NCBI GenBank assembly: GCA_030159075.1
Contig: BROG01000005.1
Span: forward strand, 3,236,001 to 3,300,000
Reading direction: 5' to 3'
Origin: Atrina japonica
Lineage: Eukaryota; Mollusca; Bivalvia; Pterioida; Pinnidae
Length of the DNA: 64,000 nt
Shown: positions 25,501-38,029 of the stretch, in pieces
How the letters are laid out: every line of letters begins with the position of its first letter
Numbering within the stretch: the first letter of the stretch is position 1
Notes under the pieces: model-generated
Seen by the model: only the letters and a program-made list of their open reading frames with translations
Told to the model about the DNA's origin: nothing
Databases searched by the model: none
Translations under genes and position numbers: made by a program

Positions 25501-26000
25501 ACATGTAAGATGTATGATGTATCATGCAGGCAAATTCTTTCTTAGTAACTGTTTCATGGAAGTGCAGAAAGGTCAAAGAGGTAGTTATTGCTTTTCAGAT
25601 GTAAGTAAAGATCAATGTTCCTGTGCTTGAGGTTTATACTTAAAATGTCAAAGTTTCAGTTTTTCCATCAGTTTGGTAGCACCAATATATATCAGAGGTA
25701 TTGTTGACAGTGATGGAAATTTCACACATACTAAATCTATATCACTTAACCTGTATTTTCTCCAACAGACACATTAATTTCAACATGTAGTCACCAAACA
25801 GCTGAAGCATTATCACTTGGTCATTAATCTATTCTTACAATAGGTCATTTAGCCTATTAACAGTGGTAATATAGCTTAATGACAGTTAAAGAATTACTAA
25901 AAAATAAAATCCTTTCTTGAAGTTTATGATATATTTAGTTAGTGCTCACAGGTCACAGTAGGATAGACTTCAATCATGGGTATTCTTGTAATACAGAAAC
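25501..26000. other. Non-coding AT-rich DNA
   Basis: No gene or element recognised. Confidence 0.4.
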
Positions 26001-26114
26001 CTGGACCCAGTTGCACAACAGGTTGTTAATTTTAACAACCTAAAGTTAACCAGTGATAAACTAATGGGCTAACTGTAGGTTAATTTTAACAATGTGTTGT
26101 GGAATTGGGTCCTG
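26001..26114. mobile_element. Palindromic MITE, about 114 bp
   Basis: The two ends are inverted copies of about 35 bp: the left starts CTGGACCCAGTTGCACAAC and the right, read on the minus strand, starts CAGGACCCAATTCCACAAC, each followed by a GTTAA(A/T)TTTAA stretch. A central region with several TTAAC motifs separates them. It has no coding capacity. Similar GGGACCCAGTTGCACAA elements are widespread in animal genomes (from memory, not checked). Confidence 0.8.
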
Positions 26115-27509
26115 AACATCAATTACTTCAATTGGTATGTCTCTTCAAGTTTTTGATGATCCTTGGAGAGATCAAACCAGAAGTCTGAATATGGGTATTT
26201 TACATTGGGAGATTTCTTGTTGTTCTAAACATAAAGAATAATTTGTTTAGTATGAAGTGTATATTACCGTACCTTTGATTTCAGTTATGCAGTGAATCTG
26301 TAAACATATCAGTATGTGATAAAAGTTTCAAGATGTATGGTGTAAAAACCCACCAAGAAATGACATCAGAACACACTATTGTGTGCCAATAGTTTTAGCC
26401 CTAAGACAGACTTACAGTGTTCCTTGCCCAACCCCACCACCACCTCGTAATGGTTTATTATACATATTAATATCTTCAATTTCAATGGTACATTCCCATT
26501 ATTAGGTAAAATATGTATTCAAGACAAAAAAGTAGGTCAGATGAGATAGTTTTAGATATTACGTGCAACAAGGTAAGGATACCAAGATAAAAAAATTTGT
26601 AATCAGAGCTAGATGATGCCCTTCAACTTATTTCAAAGGGTTTTTGTGGTATCTTTACTAGGATAAAAAGGCATTGTAACAAAGTTACCATTGCCCTTGA
26701 TTCATTGTTGTATAAAAGTGTTGAAATTGACGGAACTGATGCACATTGGATTAATTAAGTGTTTGTACTGCATTTGTATGGCCAACTATCTATTGATGTT
26801 TGGCAATAATCTGATTTCTATGGTTTTATCTATTGTTTTGATAAACTGTTATATATAAGCAGCCAATTGCTAGATATTCAAGTATATTGTTGCCTGGGAT
26901 ATAGAAGAAAACTTATCTGTATTAGAAGACTGTGGGTCTTATCTGCGGCTACTACAAGATGTTGTCTGAACTCTTCTTCATAGTTTTATTCAAACTAGTC
27001 TATAGCATTTAGACATATATAAGGAATCCTTGTGTTATTGTTACTTTGTAGATGTCAGGTGTGTATGACAGGTAAGTTGACTTGACTGTTACGTAATTAG
27101 ACGTAATGTCTTTACGTAAATTTTAACAGATAATAACATATTGTATATATAAGTATAAGTTCCTACACAAAAGTTTAGATGTACATAGGATTTTTTTATG
27201 ATTTATACAGAAATTATCAATTTGTATCTGCAAGAATTGCATTAAAATAAAATAAAAAACTAGTACTGTAGTGCAGGTAATATAATCTTTGGCGTAATTT
27301 AACATCTTTGATTTAGAAAAACTCAGTTCAGTTAATATTGGCTAATGTGTGATATTTCTGTATCATGATCAATAAGGAATCTCTAGTGTGAAGCAGTACA
27401 GGAAATATTATGAATATACATTTAGTACAGTTCATATAATCTGGAGGGGATGTAAGTCTCTTGAATCCTTTATAGACCTGGAGGAGTCTAAATTTTAGGT
27501 AATGCAGCA
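26115..27509. other. Non-coding AT-rich DNA
   Basis: No exon supported. The short minus-strand frames at 27123-27510 have no domain. Confidence 0.4.
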
Positions 27510-28370
27510 TGACAACATTGAATTACAGTTGCAAGAGGTTGTACAAAATGTTGACAGAAATTCCATTGTAAGGTTGTTCATGTACATCATCAGGGATTTT
27601 CAACACTCTTTTGGGAATGGAACCTGGCATTTTGAATTGGGAATTTTAGCAACATTTTGTTGAAAATGGAAAATCTAGAAATACTGGTACAACAAAACTA
27701 TGTGAAAGTACAAGAATCTCTTCAAATCCATCGTCATTTGACTCTGTTTGGGAAATTTGGACTGCGTATCAGGTAAAAAAAGTGCATTATTATTGCATTG
27801 GGAATGGGGGCTTATTTATGCCCCCTTTGATAGGGCAGAAAATCCCTGATGATATAAATTGTACTGTGATACAGTGAAATTTCATTGAGAAGTTATACAT
27901 GATATTAATTATACTGTGATGTAAGGAAATTCCATTACCAGGTTATACAAGTTGTTGATTATATTGTTATAAAGGAATAGTCCATTGTTAGGTTATACTT
28001 GACATTGATATTGTACTGTAACACGGGGAAATTCCATTATGCAAGTTGTCGATAATACTGTGATAAAGGAATATTCCATTGTGAGGTTATACATGATTTT
28101 AATATCATACTATGATGCAGGGAAATTTCATTCTTAGGTAGAACAGGATATTCATTTACTATATTGTGATACAGGGAAATTCCAATTAGAGGTAGTACAA
28201 GTTGATGACTATGATGCAAGGTTGAGTTTGCTCAAGAAAATTATGCTGTGATTCAGGAGATTCCATTTGGAGATTATATAATATGTTGATTGCAATATGA
28301 TACTCTGTAGGAAAATTCCATTGGGAGGTAGATCAAGTTATTTTTCTTGGGTTGTGATGAAGGGATACTC
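27510..28370. repeat. Minisatellite, about 60-65 bp, interrupted by a MITE
   Basis: Diverged copies contain GGAAATTCCATT, AGGTTATACA and GATTATACTGTGAT in fixed order. One copy lies before 27586 (GAAATTCCATTGTAAGGTTG) and about seven lie after 27853. The inserted element at 27586-27853 splits the array. Confidence 0.8.
27586..27853. mobile_element. MITE-like element with perfect 16-bp inverted ends, copy 2
   Basis: The left end ATCATCAGGGATTTTC (27586-27601) is exactly complementary to the right end GAAAATCCCTGATGAT (27838-27853). The inside matches the element at 15432-15621, sharing AATTGGGAATTTTAG, AAATCTAGAAATAC and ACAAGAATCTCTTCAAAT, but is longer by a segment near 27730-27800. It is inserted within a minisatellite array and has no coding capacity. 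Confidence 0.85.
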
Positions 28371-28867
28371 CAATATAAAATAGTAAATTTAATTATTTGA
28401 GAAAGGATAGGTATTTGCATTTTAATGCAAGTGGTCTGTATTTGAAGACTATCATAATTTAATGTATATTTTTTCGTTTAGAGATACTTAGAATCTCCCT
28501 CTCAATGTTCAAATGCAAATTTGCTTTAGTAAAAACAAAAATTCAACTCTGTGAATCTGTTTAAAAGCACAGCAACACATTTCATTTGCATACTGTGCTC
28601 TTTTCATTGTAAATTCTCTTTGCAATAACAATTTCCATTTTTATTAGCTGTTTAGTAGCCAGAGGTTTGTCATGATCTGCAAATTATATGCATGACTGTC
28701 ATCTTTGCTGATTTTTAACTACTCCCAGAAGCATTTATCATTATCATTTGTATGCATTAATTACTCTGTTTTTCAACACGTGGATGTGTTCTTGATGTAT
28801 TGGAAGTAACTTTTAGATACACAGTGTAAACCAGCAGATTTGTCCTCTTATCAGTTTTAAAACTTTA
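28371..28867. other. Non-coding AT-rich DNA
   Basis: Nothing recognised. Confidence 0.4.
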
Positions 28868-29616
28868 ACACTGTCAACATGTTTTGTATGGGGTAATTGT
28901 GAAGTGTCAGTATTTGTAAACATTCTAAACTATAGCACTGTCAACATGTTTGTATAGTAACTGGATTGTCAGTATTTGTAAACATTCTAAACTGTAACAC
29001 TGTCAACATGTTTTGTATAGTAATTGTGAAGTGTCAGTATTTGTAAACATTCTATACTATAACACTGTCAACATGTTCAATAGTAATTGTGGAGTGTCAG
29101 TATTGGTAAACATTCTAAATGTAACACTGTCAACATGTTCAATAGTAATTGTGAAGTGTCAGTATTTGTAAACATTCTAAACTATAGCACTGTCAACATA
29201 TTTAATAGTAATTGTGGAGTGTCAGTATTGGTAAACATTCTAAATGTAACACTGTCAACATGTTAAATAGTAACTGTGGATTGTCAGTATTTGTAAACAT
29301 TCTAAATGTAACACTGTCAACATGTTAAATAGTAACTGTGGATTGTCAGTATTTGTAAACATTCTAAATGTAACACTGTCAACATGTTTGATAGTAACTG
29401 TGGATTGTCAGTATTTGTAAACATTCTAAACTATAGCACTGTCAACATGTTTAATAGTAAATGTGGATTGTCAGTATTTGTAAACATTCTAAACTATAGC
29501 ACTGTAAACATGTTTAATAGTAAATGTGGATTGTCAGTATTTGTAAACATTCTAAACTATAGCACTGTAAACATGTTTAATAGTAAATGTGGATTGTCAG
29601 TATTTGTAAACATCCC
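28868..29616. repeat. Minisatellite, 59-66-bp unit
   Basis: About twelve copies containing TGTCAGTATTTGTAAACATT and CACTGTCAACATGTT. Two length classes exist: units with CTAAACTATAGCAC (66 bp) and with CTAAATGTAACAC (about 62 bp). The last four 66-bp copies are near-identical, and being a multiple of three they give the repetitive frame at 29384-29647. Confidence 0.95.
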
Positions 29617-29936
29617 CAGTAAACAGTCTATATTATTTATTCTCTAGTGTATATTATGTTCATGTAAATACACACTTTTAGGTAATTCCCCTTTGTTCTC
29701 TAGGACACTAAATTTTTGGTTGTCTGTTTTATGTTTGTGTGTGTAACTAAATATATAACATTAATGGAATGGGGGCCTTGGATTATGATGTATTTGGTAG
29801 TTTAATTATTTTTGGAGTGACAAAAATGTATTATTCCAGAATATATAGAATTCATTTATCTTCCTAAATGAGAAGTAAAACGTAAAAGTGATTATTTGTT
29901 ATGTATAATGAGTTTTTTGTCTGACTATTGATAACG

Positions 29937-30081
29937 GTTAGTCACATAAGTATATCATATATCATATAGATGTGACAATATCATTTAGCACTGCTTCAGT
30001 CTCCTGTTAGTCACATAAGTACTGTCAGTACCGGTATATCATAGATGTCACAATATCATATAGCACTGCTTCAGTCTAATG
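29937..30081. repeat. Two-copy direct repeat, about 72 bp
   Basis: Both copies start GTTAGTCACATAAGTA and end TAGCACTGCTTCAGTCT. The second carries an extra CTGTCAGTACCGG segment. Confidence 0.9.
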
Positions 30082-33000
30082 TTACCTGGAAAATGTCTAT
30101 TCATCCTGAATCAGTTAACACAAAACTCAACATCTATCAACCTTGAAGTTTGTTATCAGAAAATCAAATCTTCAATTGATTTTGATTGTGTTGTCTCTAT
30201 TAGTACTGTAAAAAGAATTGCAGCATTATATTGTTGATCCTCTGCTAATGATTTAACCCTTTCATCCCTAAATATCGTAATGGTATGCTCTATTCCATTG
30301 TTTAGATCAGTCTATTGTGGTCTGTAGGGTCGATAGGGTTAAATTCCTTTTTTCATAACTTGGAAACTTTGCATGTAAAAAGTCATTTTGGGTTTTAAGT
30401 GTAATGTATTTTGTCAGGTTGAAATGTAAAAATTTATACTTCAGATATGTGAAATTTGAAAAGAGAAAATTGTTGTAATAATTATATCAGGAATTTGTCT
30501 GTGTCGCTGAAAACACCGGTAGATGTATTTTGCTGCTGCAGGTGTTTGCATCTGTGTAAATATGCACAGTCATTGTAATATTTTCTACCAGCATATTATA
30601 GAGAGGGGAATGTTCTTGATAGCTGTAAAGATGTACATCAAGATGAGCCTTCAGTCCAGAGATTTTATATACAGTTTATTGTAACTCAACTTCTATTAAA
30701 TTGTTGACGAGGCATAAAATTTCTATCTACATGTAAAACCACAAACATTTTCTGAAATTTTGGTATAACCCCAGCCTGACCTGTGTGAGTTATTATCGAG
30801 AAATTTGGATGATGTTGAACTACAGATCTGTGATTCATTTACAGTCAGTTTTTGTTGTTTCTGAAGTTTTACATCTGATAAAGATTAAACAGTTCTGTAG
30901 TAGTGTTTTATCGGGCAGAGGTGTTTTCATTCTCACTGGGAACTAAGGTAGGGTATAGTCCTCCCATCCTCTTATGTTTCATATTTCCAGAGTTGATTAA
31001 TTGGAGGTTGTCTTTCACCTGGCAGCAAAAAACAATATCCTCCATAGGTGACATATTTTGTTCATTACAGGACATTTATGCATTTGAATGTAAGTGTTTA
31101 GGTTGAATACACCCATTTATCACTTTGTTCAGATTTTAGCTAAGGTTAGGTACACTTGTTTGTTTGGGTATAACTGTATCATGGGTCAAAAGTTCTGTGA
31201 CCACAGAGTGAGAGTGAGTATTTTTACTGAAGAGTTTTTATTTCTCTGCATATGGGTAATCAGCATAAAGAATCATTTTTGGAATCATTCTTCATATTAC
31301 ATTAAAAAAAAAAAATTCAATTTCAGCTAGAATATGTATAAAACTGAAACCTGTCTTCAGTGACCTCTTTTATAATGTGACTACATACCTCATAAAAATC
31401 ACATGTAGTAAATAATGATAAACAAATTACTAGTAAGTGTTGGAGTCCTTTAGTACTTCAATTGAGATGCCCCGTGTCTCGCTAGACTTCATCTCAATGA
31501 CAGATGGTCAAAAAACAATTTTCTCTCTCTAAAACTTTTGCCATGGCCTAAAATACCAAAAAATGTCATCTTTATTGATTTTGGACTAAATTGACATTTA
31601 TTAGTTTTATATGATACTCCAGTTACTCTGATATCTGAAGTAATGATATTTACAGAACAGTATATTGTCAGATGTTTCTACATTGTAAATGGGAGGTCCA
31701 CTTTAAATTGATATCCTCTGATCATAGGCTTACCGGAACTATCAAACTCTATATTGCCTAGTGATCTACCTGAAGAATTTTATTTATTTTTTTTTTTAAA
31801 TCTTGTTAGTTTACAGAATTTCTAGAAAGAGGCGTTATTTTAAGTTGAAGTATCCGAAATTTTTAAATTTTAAATCTAAATTTTAAGCAAATATTTTTGT
31901 GAACCACAAGCACTTAACTACACTTTGAAATGGATTTTTAAATACAATTGTACTATATTTCATGTCATTAGTGTATTGCAGTGGGTTTTCAATATGTCAT
32001 ATTTCTATAGTTAATATATATGAGTAGAGGATTATTTTCTTATTCAACATCACTATAAACTTATGTGGAGTGTTGATATCTAAGTAGTAAATAACATTAT
32101 CTATATGTCCTTTCTGATTAGTTTCTTGAATAAATAACGAAAGTTTCAACAATTTTATTTGGCATTTGTTGTTATCTTGCATGTCTCGAAGTCATCTAAC
32201 GTCTTAATTATCAGTAAGATGTTGTTAAGTAGAACTATAAACAAACAGATATGTAGAAAAATTGATAAGTATTTTACAAATCATTTGACATCAGGGAGTT
32301 TGTACATCTTGTATGTATAATCAGAGAACATGCATCATTAAACAAGACAGAAAGTACTTTACTGCTCTGATCTGGTTTATCGCTGATAGATCAATATGAG
32401 AGGACCATTGCCGACCAGTTTACTAGTATGGGAGGAAGTGTCCGCAACTTATGAATTCCAAAGCATTTGAATTACATCTAGTAAATTGAACAGACTTTTA
32501 TGTATCTTAATTGTTGTGAGTCAGTCTTGTAAAGAGAATATTTTGTTGCCGGATATTATGGATATTGATAAAATTACAGAAGACCTATAAAGTATCGGTT
32601 TTTGTTTGTAAATTTTAAGAATGTTGATTATAAAAGACAGATTATTTTGAAATTCTTTCTTTCATAATGCAAATTTTGATATCTACAAAAATGTACCGGT
32701 ATATATTGGTCAATAATCTAAACTAAGATTTTTTAAAACAGTAGATCTTCATGAAAAAAAATATCTAGGGGCACCCTTATTAGAGCAGGTGCCCTTATAA
32801 GGACAAATACAGTATCCATGCTTCTATTATTTCTGCTGTCATTTTAAATTTTCCACTCATCTGAGGTCGAAAGTTAAACAAGAGTGAGACTAAATTACTG
32901 CTAATTAAGTTTTACCAATAATGTTAACAACTCGCCTAACTTGATATAGTTTTCATGGTAGACGGTGATTGTGTGCCCTGTATACCATGATAAAACATCT

Positions 33001-34385
33001 TTACTAGTTCAGTTAAAAAAAGAGAGAGATGAAATTTGCATAATGAAACGGATACACAAGGGTATCAAACTGGAGCAGCTACATGTAGGAAGATATATGT
33101 ACTGTGCTATTGATTATATCCAAGACAAAAGTCTTATAATGAAACGAACTGAATATTATATACATGAATATAAGAAAACAAGTCTGTTATAAAGAATTAT
33201 AAAAAAAAATTCAGAACAAGTAACTTAATAATTTGTGTATTTTCTGGATAGTTCTTTTGATTTTTTTATTAAGTATTATTCAGAGTTGTTTGTTGAAATG
33301 AAAGTGGGATACATTTGTATAAATAGTTGCTGCTGGGAAAATTAAATGAACTTCCAATATATTGAAAAGATGGTTTATCTGGACCTTAAAGATTCTAAAA
33401 CTACTCTGACAAAGAAAAATGTATATTGAATGATATTGATCAAACCTGGGAAATAGCCAAAACATGTCAGAGAAAATCCTTTATATTAATTGCATTTACA
33501 TAATCAGTAAAATAGCTATAATTTATTTACACAGAATATTACTTCATCTTTCTTTTCTCTTGATCCCCTTATCTTTCTATGCTTTTTTTTATATCAGGAT
33601 GATAAATATTTTGTCTGTGCCCAGCATTTGACTACACTTTATCTAAGCCTGTCTGTAGAGACCACACAGAAATTTGAAGTACTTCTATCTAATAAGGCAT
33701 GGTATATGTCAACATAGAAATCAATCATATTCCATCAGCACTCTTTTGTTTTCTTAAATATGGTATCTCTATTACAGAAATGGTGATTACAGACTTTGTT
33801 GATTTAAAGTTGCTCTACTTTTAGTCAAGTGTTTGCTTCCTGCGATTTAATATTATTGTGCCCAGATTACTCATTCTGTAAGACAAATAAAGAAAATGTC
33901 ATATTTAACAAATTAACCTTATTAGAATTTGTGGAATTCTTTGCTTTCTTTATCTTGAAGCATGCCATACCAGGTATCTCTCTCATACTTGTATTTGCGT
34001 AGCTAAAATAAGTAATCCAGAATTGGTGTTTGTTTTACATTGACATGTCAGGTGCCAAGTTTAAGATATCTAAACTGTCAAATTTAACACCTCATTTCCA
34101 AATAATACCCCCTCAAAAATGATAACAATATCTATATTATATAATTTTGGGTAATTTTCTTTCAAAGTAGTTAAACTAGTTCATCAACACTTAGAGAATA
34201 GAATACTTACATTAACCAGACCCAATACACTTTTTGTGTAAAATAGTAACATTTGCTTACAGTGGAGATTTATAGTTGCATTGTTAAGTGTTTTAGTTAG
34301 TTCAAGAATACTTGCAATATAATTAAATCAGTAAGTGTTAAGCCATATTCAACAACATATACAGTATGAGGTAATTATGTTACAA
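30082..34385. other. Long non-coding AT-rich stretch
   Basis: No exon or element supported in about 4.3 kb. Small frames at 30903-31330, 31997-32182 and 32965-33192 lack domains and clear splice context. A small inverted motif GGGCACC/GGTGCCC lies at about 32769-32793. This is the largest stretch without tandem repeats in the first half of the window. Confidence 0.4.
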
Positions 34386-35155
34386 AAGTGTTTAGCCAGC
34401 TCAGCAACACTACAAAACAGCTATAGTGTTTAGCCAGCTCAGCAACACTACAAAACAGTTGTAAAGTGTTTAGCCAGCTCAGCAACACTACAAAACAGTT
34501 GTAAAGTGTTTAGCCAGCTCAGCAACACTACAAAACAGTTGTAAAGTGTTTAGCCAGCTCAGCAACACTACAAAACAGTTGTAAAGTGTTTAGCCAGCTC
34601 AGCAACATTACAAAACAGCTATAGTGTTTAGCCAGCTCAGCAACACTACAAAACAGTTGTAAAGTGTTTAGCCAGCTCAGCAACACTACAAAACAGTTGT
34701 AAAGTGTTTAGCCAGCTCAGCAACATTTCTATAGTGTTTAGCAGCTCAGCAACACTACAAAACAGCTATAGTGTTTAGCCAGCTCAGCAACACTACAAAA
34801 CAGTTGTAAAGTGTTTAGCCAGCTCAGCAACACTACAAAACAGTTGTAAAGTGTTTAGCCAGCTCAGCAACACTACAAAACAGTTGTAAAGTGTTTAGCC
34901 AGCTCAGCAACATTACAAAACAGCTATAGTGTTTAGCCAGCTCAGCAACACTACAAAACAGCTATAGTGTTTAGCCAGCTCAGCAACATTACAAAACAGT
35001 TATAGTGTTTAGCCAGCTCAGCAACGCTACAAAACAGTTATAGTGTTTAGTCAGCTCAGCAACATTACAAAACAGTTATAGTGTTTAGCCAGTTCAACAA
35101 CATTACAAAGTGGTTATAAGTGTTTAGCCAGTTCAACAACACTTGCAGTTATTAG
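34386..35155. repeat. Minisatellite, 38/40-bp units in blocks
   Basis: About twenty copies of GTGTTTAGCCAGCTCAGCAA followed by CACTACAAAACAG. The unit ends either in TTGTAAA (40 bp) or CTATA (38 bp). Runs of three to four 40-bp units alternate with 38-bp units, which often carry ACATT instead of ACACT. A truncated copy sits near 34711-34740. Diverged copies with AGTTCAACAACA mark the 3' edge. Confidence 0.97.
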
Positions 35156-35679
35156 TGTTTACCTAGATTGGTCAAAGTAACAGTATTCAGTATAACAGTA
35201 TATAATGGAACATTAGTCAGATCATCCAAGGCATCTAATGTACAAATCAGTAAGGATTTATTTAGAGTAACGTTTCTGTAAATTCTGTGTTTGTTCCCCA
35301 CGTTACCCATTGATAAAGCACATGTGTGAAGATCATTACAAGTCCATTGACATATGCAGATATTTATCATTCTGTAAGTGCTGTGGTACACTGTATCAGA
35401 ACAAGCCTCTCATTATTTCTTAATTAATACCTCAGACAACAGCCTTTGACTTGCATCATGTATCTCAATGTGAATAAATAAATCAAAGCCATGTGAAATT
35501 TCTGCTGCAAATTGCTAGGCAGTTTTGCCATTAGTGATTTTTTTCTTAAGATGTACAGATGTACAAATTAAGTCGGTTAACATCTACTCTTTTGCTATTA
35601 TCTTGTGACTTGGTCTACATATTTTCTTTTGTTTCATAATTTCTCTTCTTTCTAAATATTTTTCGTCTTCAGCGAAATT
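35156..35679. other. Non-coding AT-rich DNA
   Basis: A minus-strand frame at 35152-35391 has no domain. Nothing else seen. Confidence 0.4.
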
Positions 35680-36200
35680 GTATATTAACACTTCCTCATA
35701 AATTATATACATATAATAATACTTCTCCATACATCTCATATATATTACATTTTATATACATATACATTGTATTAACACTTCCTCATAAATATGCATATAT
35801 TAACACTTCCCCATACATTATGTCTACATATATTAATACTTTCTGATATAAAAATATTTATATGTTAACACTTCTCCATTAATTATAAATTTATATGTAC
35901 AATGTATATATATTAACACTTTCCCATTATCTTTATTAATGTGTATAAACACTTTTTGATACATATGTACATGTATTAAACTTCCCTATACATTTTACGT
36001 ATATTAACACTTCCCCATACATTTTATGTACATATATTACTGTAACACTTTCACATACATTTTATGTACATATATTAACACTTTCCCATACATTTTATGT
36101 ACACATATTAACACTTTCCCATACATTTTATGTACATATATTAACACTTTCCCTTACATTTTATATACATATATTAACACTTTCCCATGTATGTCTACAT
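35680..36200. repeat. Minisatellite, 33-bp unit
   Basis: Copies of TATATTAACACTTTCCCATA with CATTTTATGTACA. The 3' five copies (about 36005-36190) are regular at 32-33 bp and the 5' half is heavily diverged. Confidence 0.9.
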
Positions 36201-37387
36201 AAGTCCCCTGATAATTTTTAAGTACATATTATATCTGTTGTATCAAGACTTCCCTTTCATTTATTTACTTTAATTTCTCCCATTTGTACTGATGATTTTG
36301 TTAATATTGTTAATTTGATACTTGTGTAGTTACACTGTAGGTAACAGTTTATCACTGGTTTGTCAGAGATAATTTGTATCTGGATTTCTTCATTAAACCA
36401 GGTTCTGTCACAAGTCTGTATTAATAATGATTCTGTAAATCTGTGGTCCCATCATCATACCTGGGACATCACAGACTATCATAAGCATAAGAACATGGTA
36501 CAACAAAATGTGGCTCTGGTGATAAGCCATTTTGAAACCAGACTTATTTTTATTTAGAGTCATTAAGAAAATTACATGTGGTAGACACCTCCACCTAAGC
36601 TATAATTATTCAGATGAATTTGATTTTCACTGTTTGAGTGAACATCTGATAGATTTATTTGGACTCCTACTTCATGTTGCACAATTAAATGTCTTTAATT
36701 TGAAGTTGATGTACCTGCTTTATTAGGTAATTGTTTCTACGCTCAATTAGTTATCATAGATATCATAGATAATGTAGATTCTTTCTGTGGTGTAACATCC
36801 TAGTTCTTGTTGGCATATTGGGAACATATAGTCTTAGTACAGTTAAACTGATAGCTCTAGCTATCTATAAACAAAATACACCATATGTGCGATTGTTACA
36901 TTATTAAAAATACTCATTGCATGATAAACAGCATAGGGGAATAAAGAAAGTATGTTAAAGCATTGATGTTAGGTGACAGCTGTGAGATTCTGTGGCTGGC
37001 TGATGAAGATGATTGGTCAATTTCTGATCACTAACTGTGACTGTTACACTGCTGAAATATTTTACCGTAGTGTGTTGGAAGTTGTGTATGTTTCTTGAGT
37101 ATATTCTTCTGGAGTTGTCTGATGTTATTTTCATTAGCAGAGCAAATGTAAGTCAATTCTGATAAACTTCTTTTACTATGTGTGCAGAACATGTTTGTTG
37201 GAGGTCATGTGAACAGTGTCAATAAGTATGTACAGATAAAAGTTGTATAAATTGTAATTTCTATAGTTAAAAGATATCAAAATGAAATTATTTTTATTTT
37301 TGGTATTATTTCGATAGATAATATTTGGGAAGACATTATTGAAGACTTAATATAGTTCTCATTATAACACTTTCATTTATGTATTTA
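36201..37387. other. Non-coding AT-rich DNA
   Basis: Frames at 36360-36726 have no domain. Nothing else recognised. Confidence 0.4.
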
Positions 37388-37785
37388 GGGCCCAAAGTCG
37401 CCAAATTTACTCAGTACTCAAGCTCAACTAATTTTTTTATGATTTTAAGGTAAAAACACACAAAAATTTATACTCCTACTGGAAATGTTTTGTATATTGA
37501 CGGCATACAATTGTAAATAACTCTAAGAATTCTTTCTCATTTGAAGAAAACTTCAGAAGTATCAAAAACATTGTTTGCGTTTGTACTAAAAATTTATGTA
37601 CCGTACTCAACATATTTATTCATTTTTATGCATGAAAATCACACATGTGACACAAAATTTTTTATGTGAATGATGGTAAATGGTAATATGTATTCTAATC
37701 ACTCAAACCCAAATGTTTTACTAAGGATTATATAGTCAAAATAATGAAAAAAAAGTTGAGCTTGAGGTAATGTGGTGTCCAGGTC
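37388..37785. mobile_element. Possible MITE, inverted termini about 40 bp
   Basis: The left segment includes CTCAAGCTCAACT followed by an AT tract. The right segment, read on the minus strand, gives CCTCAAGCTCAACTTTTTTTT. The outer parts (left TAGGGCCCAAAGTCGCC; right on minus TAAGACCTGGACACCAC) align weakly. About 400 bp, no coding capacity. Confidence 0.45.
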
Positions 37786-38029
37786 TTAATCATATTACAA
37801 AGTGCTGAGTTGTTATCTAGATACTGAGTCTTTAAATTAATTGAATTAGCAAGAACTTTATTAAGTTAACATACAATTTGTTCAACATATTCTGTATAGA
37901 TAATTTGATAAAAATAGCATGATAAAAGTATGTAAATGTATAATATACATGTATTGATTTTGTCATTTTTTTCAATTTCTATGGAAAATCAACACAACAA
38001 ATCAATCTCATTATCTTGGCAACCTAAAG

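Noticed and set aside
34386..35155. CRISPR-like array of regular 38/40-bp repeats
   Set aside because: Repeats are contiguous with no unique spacers, and the context is animal DNA. It is a minisatellite.
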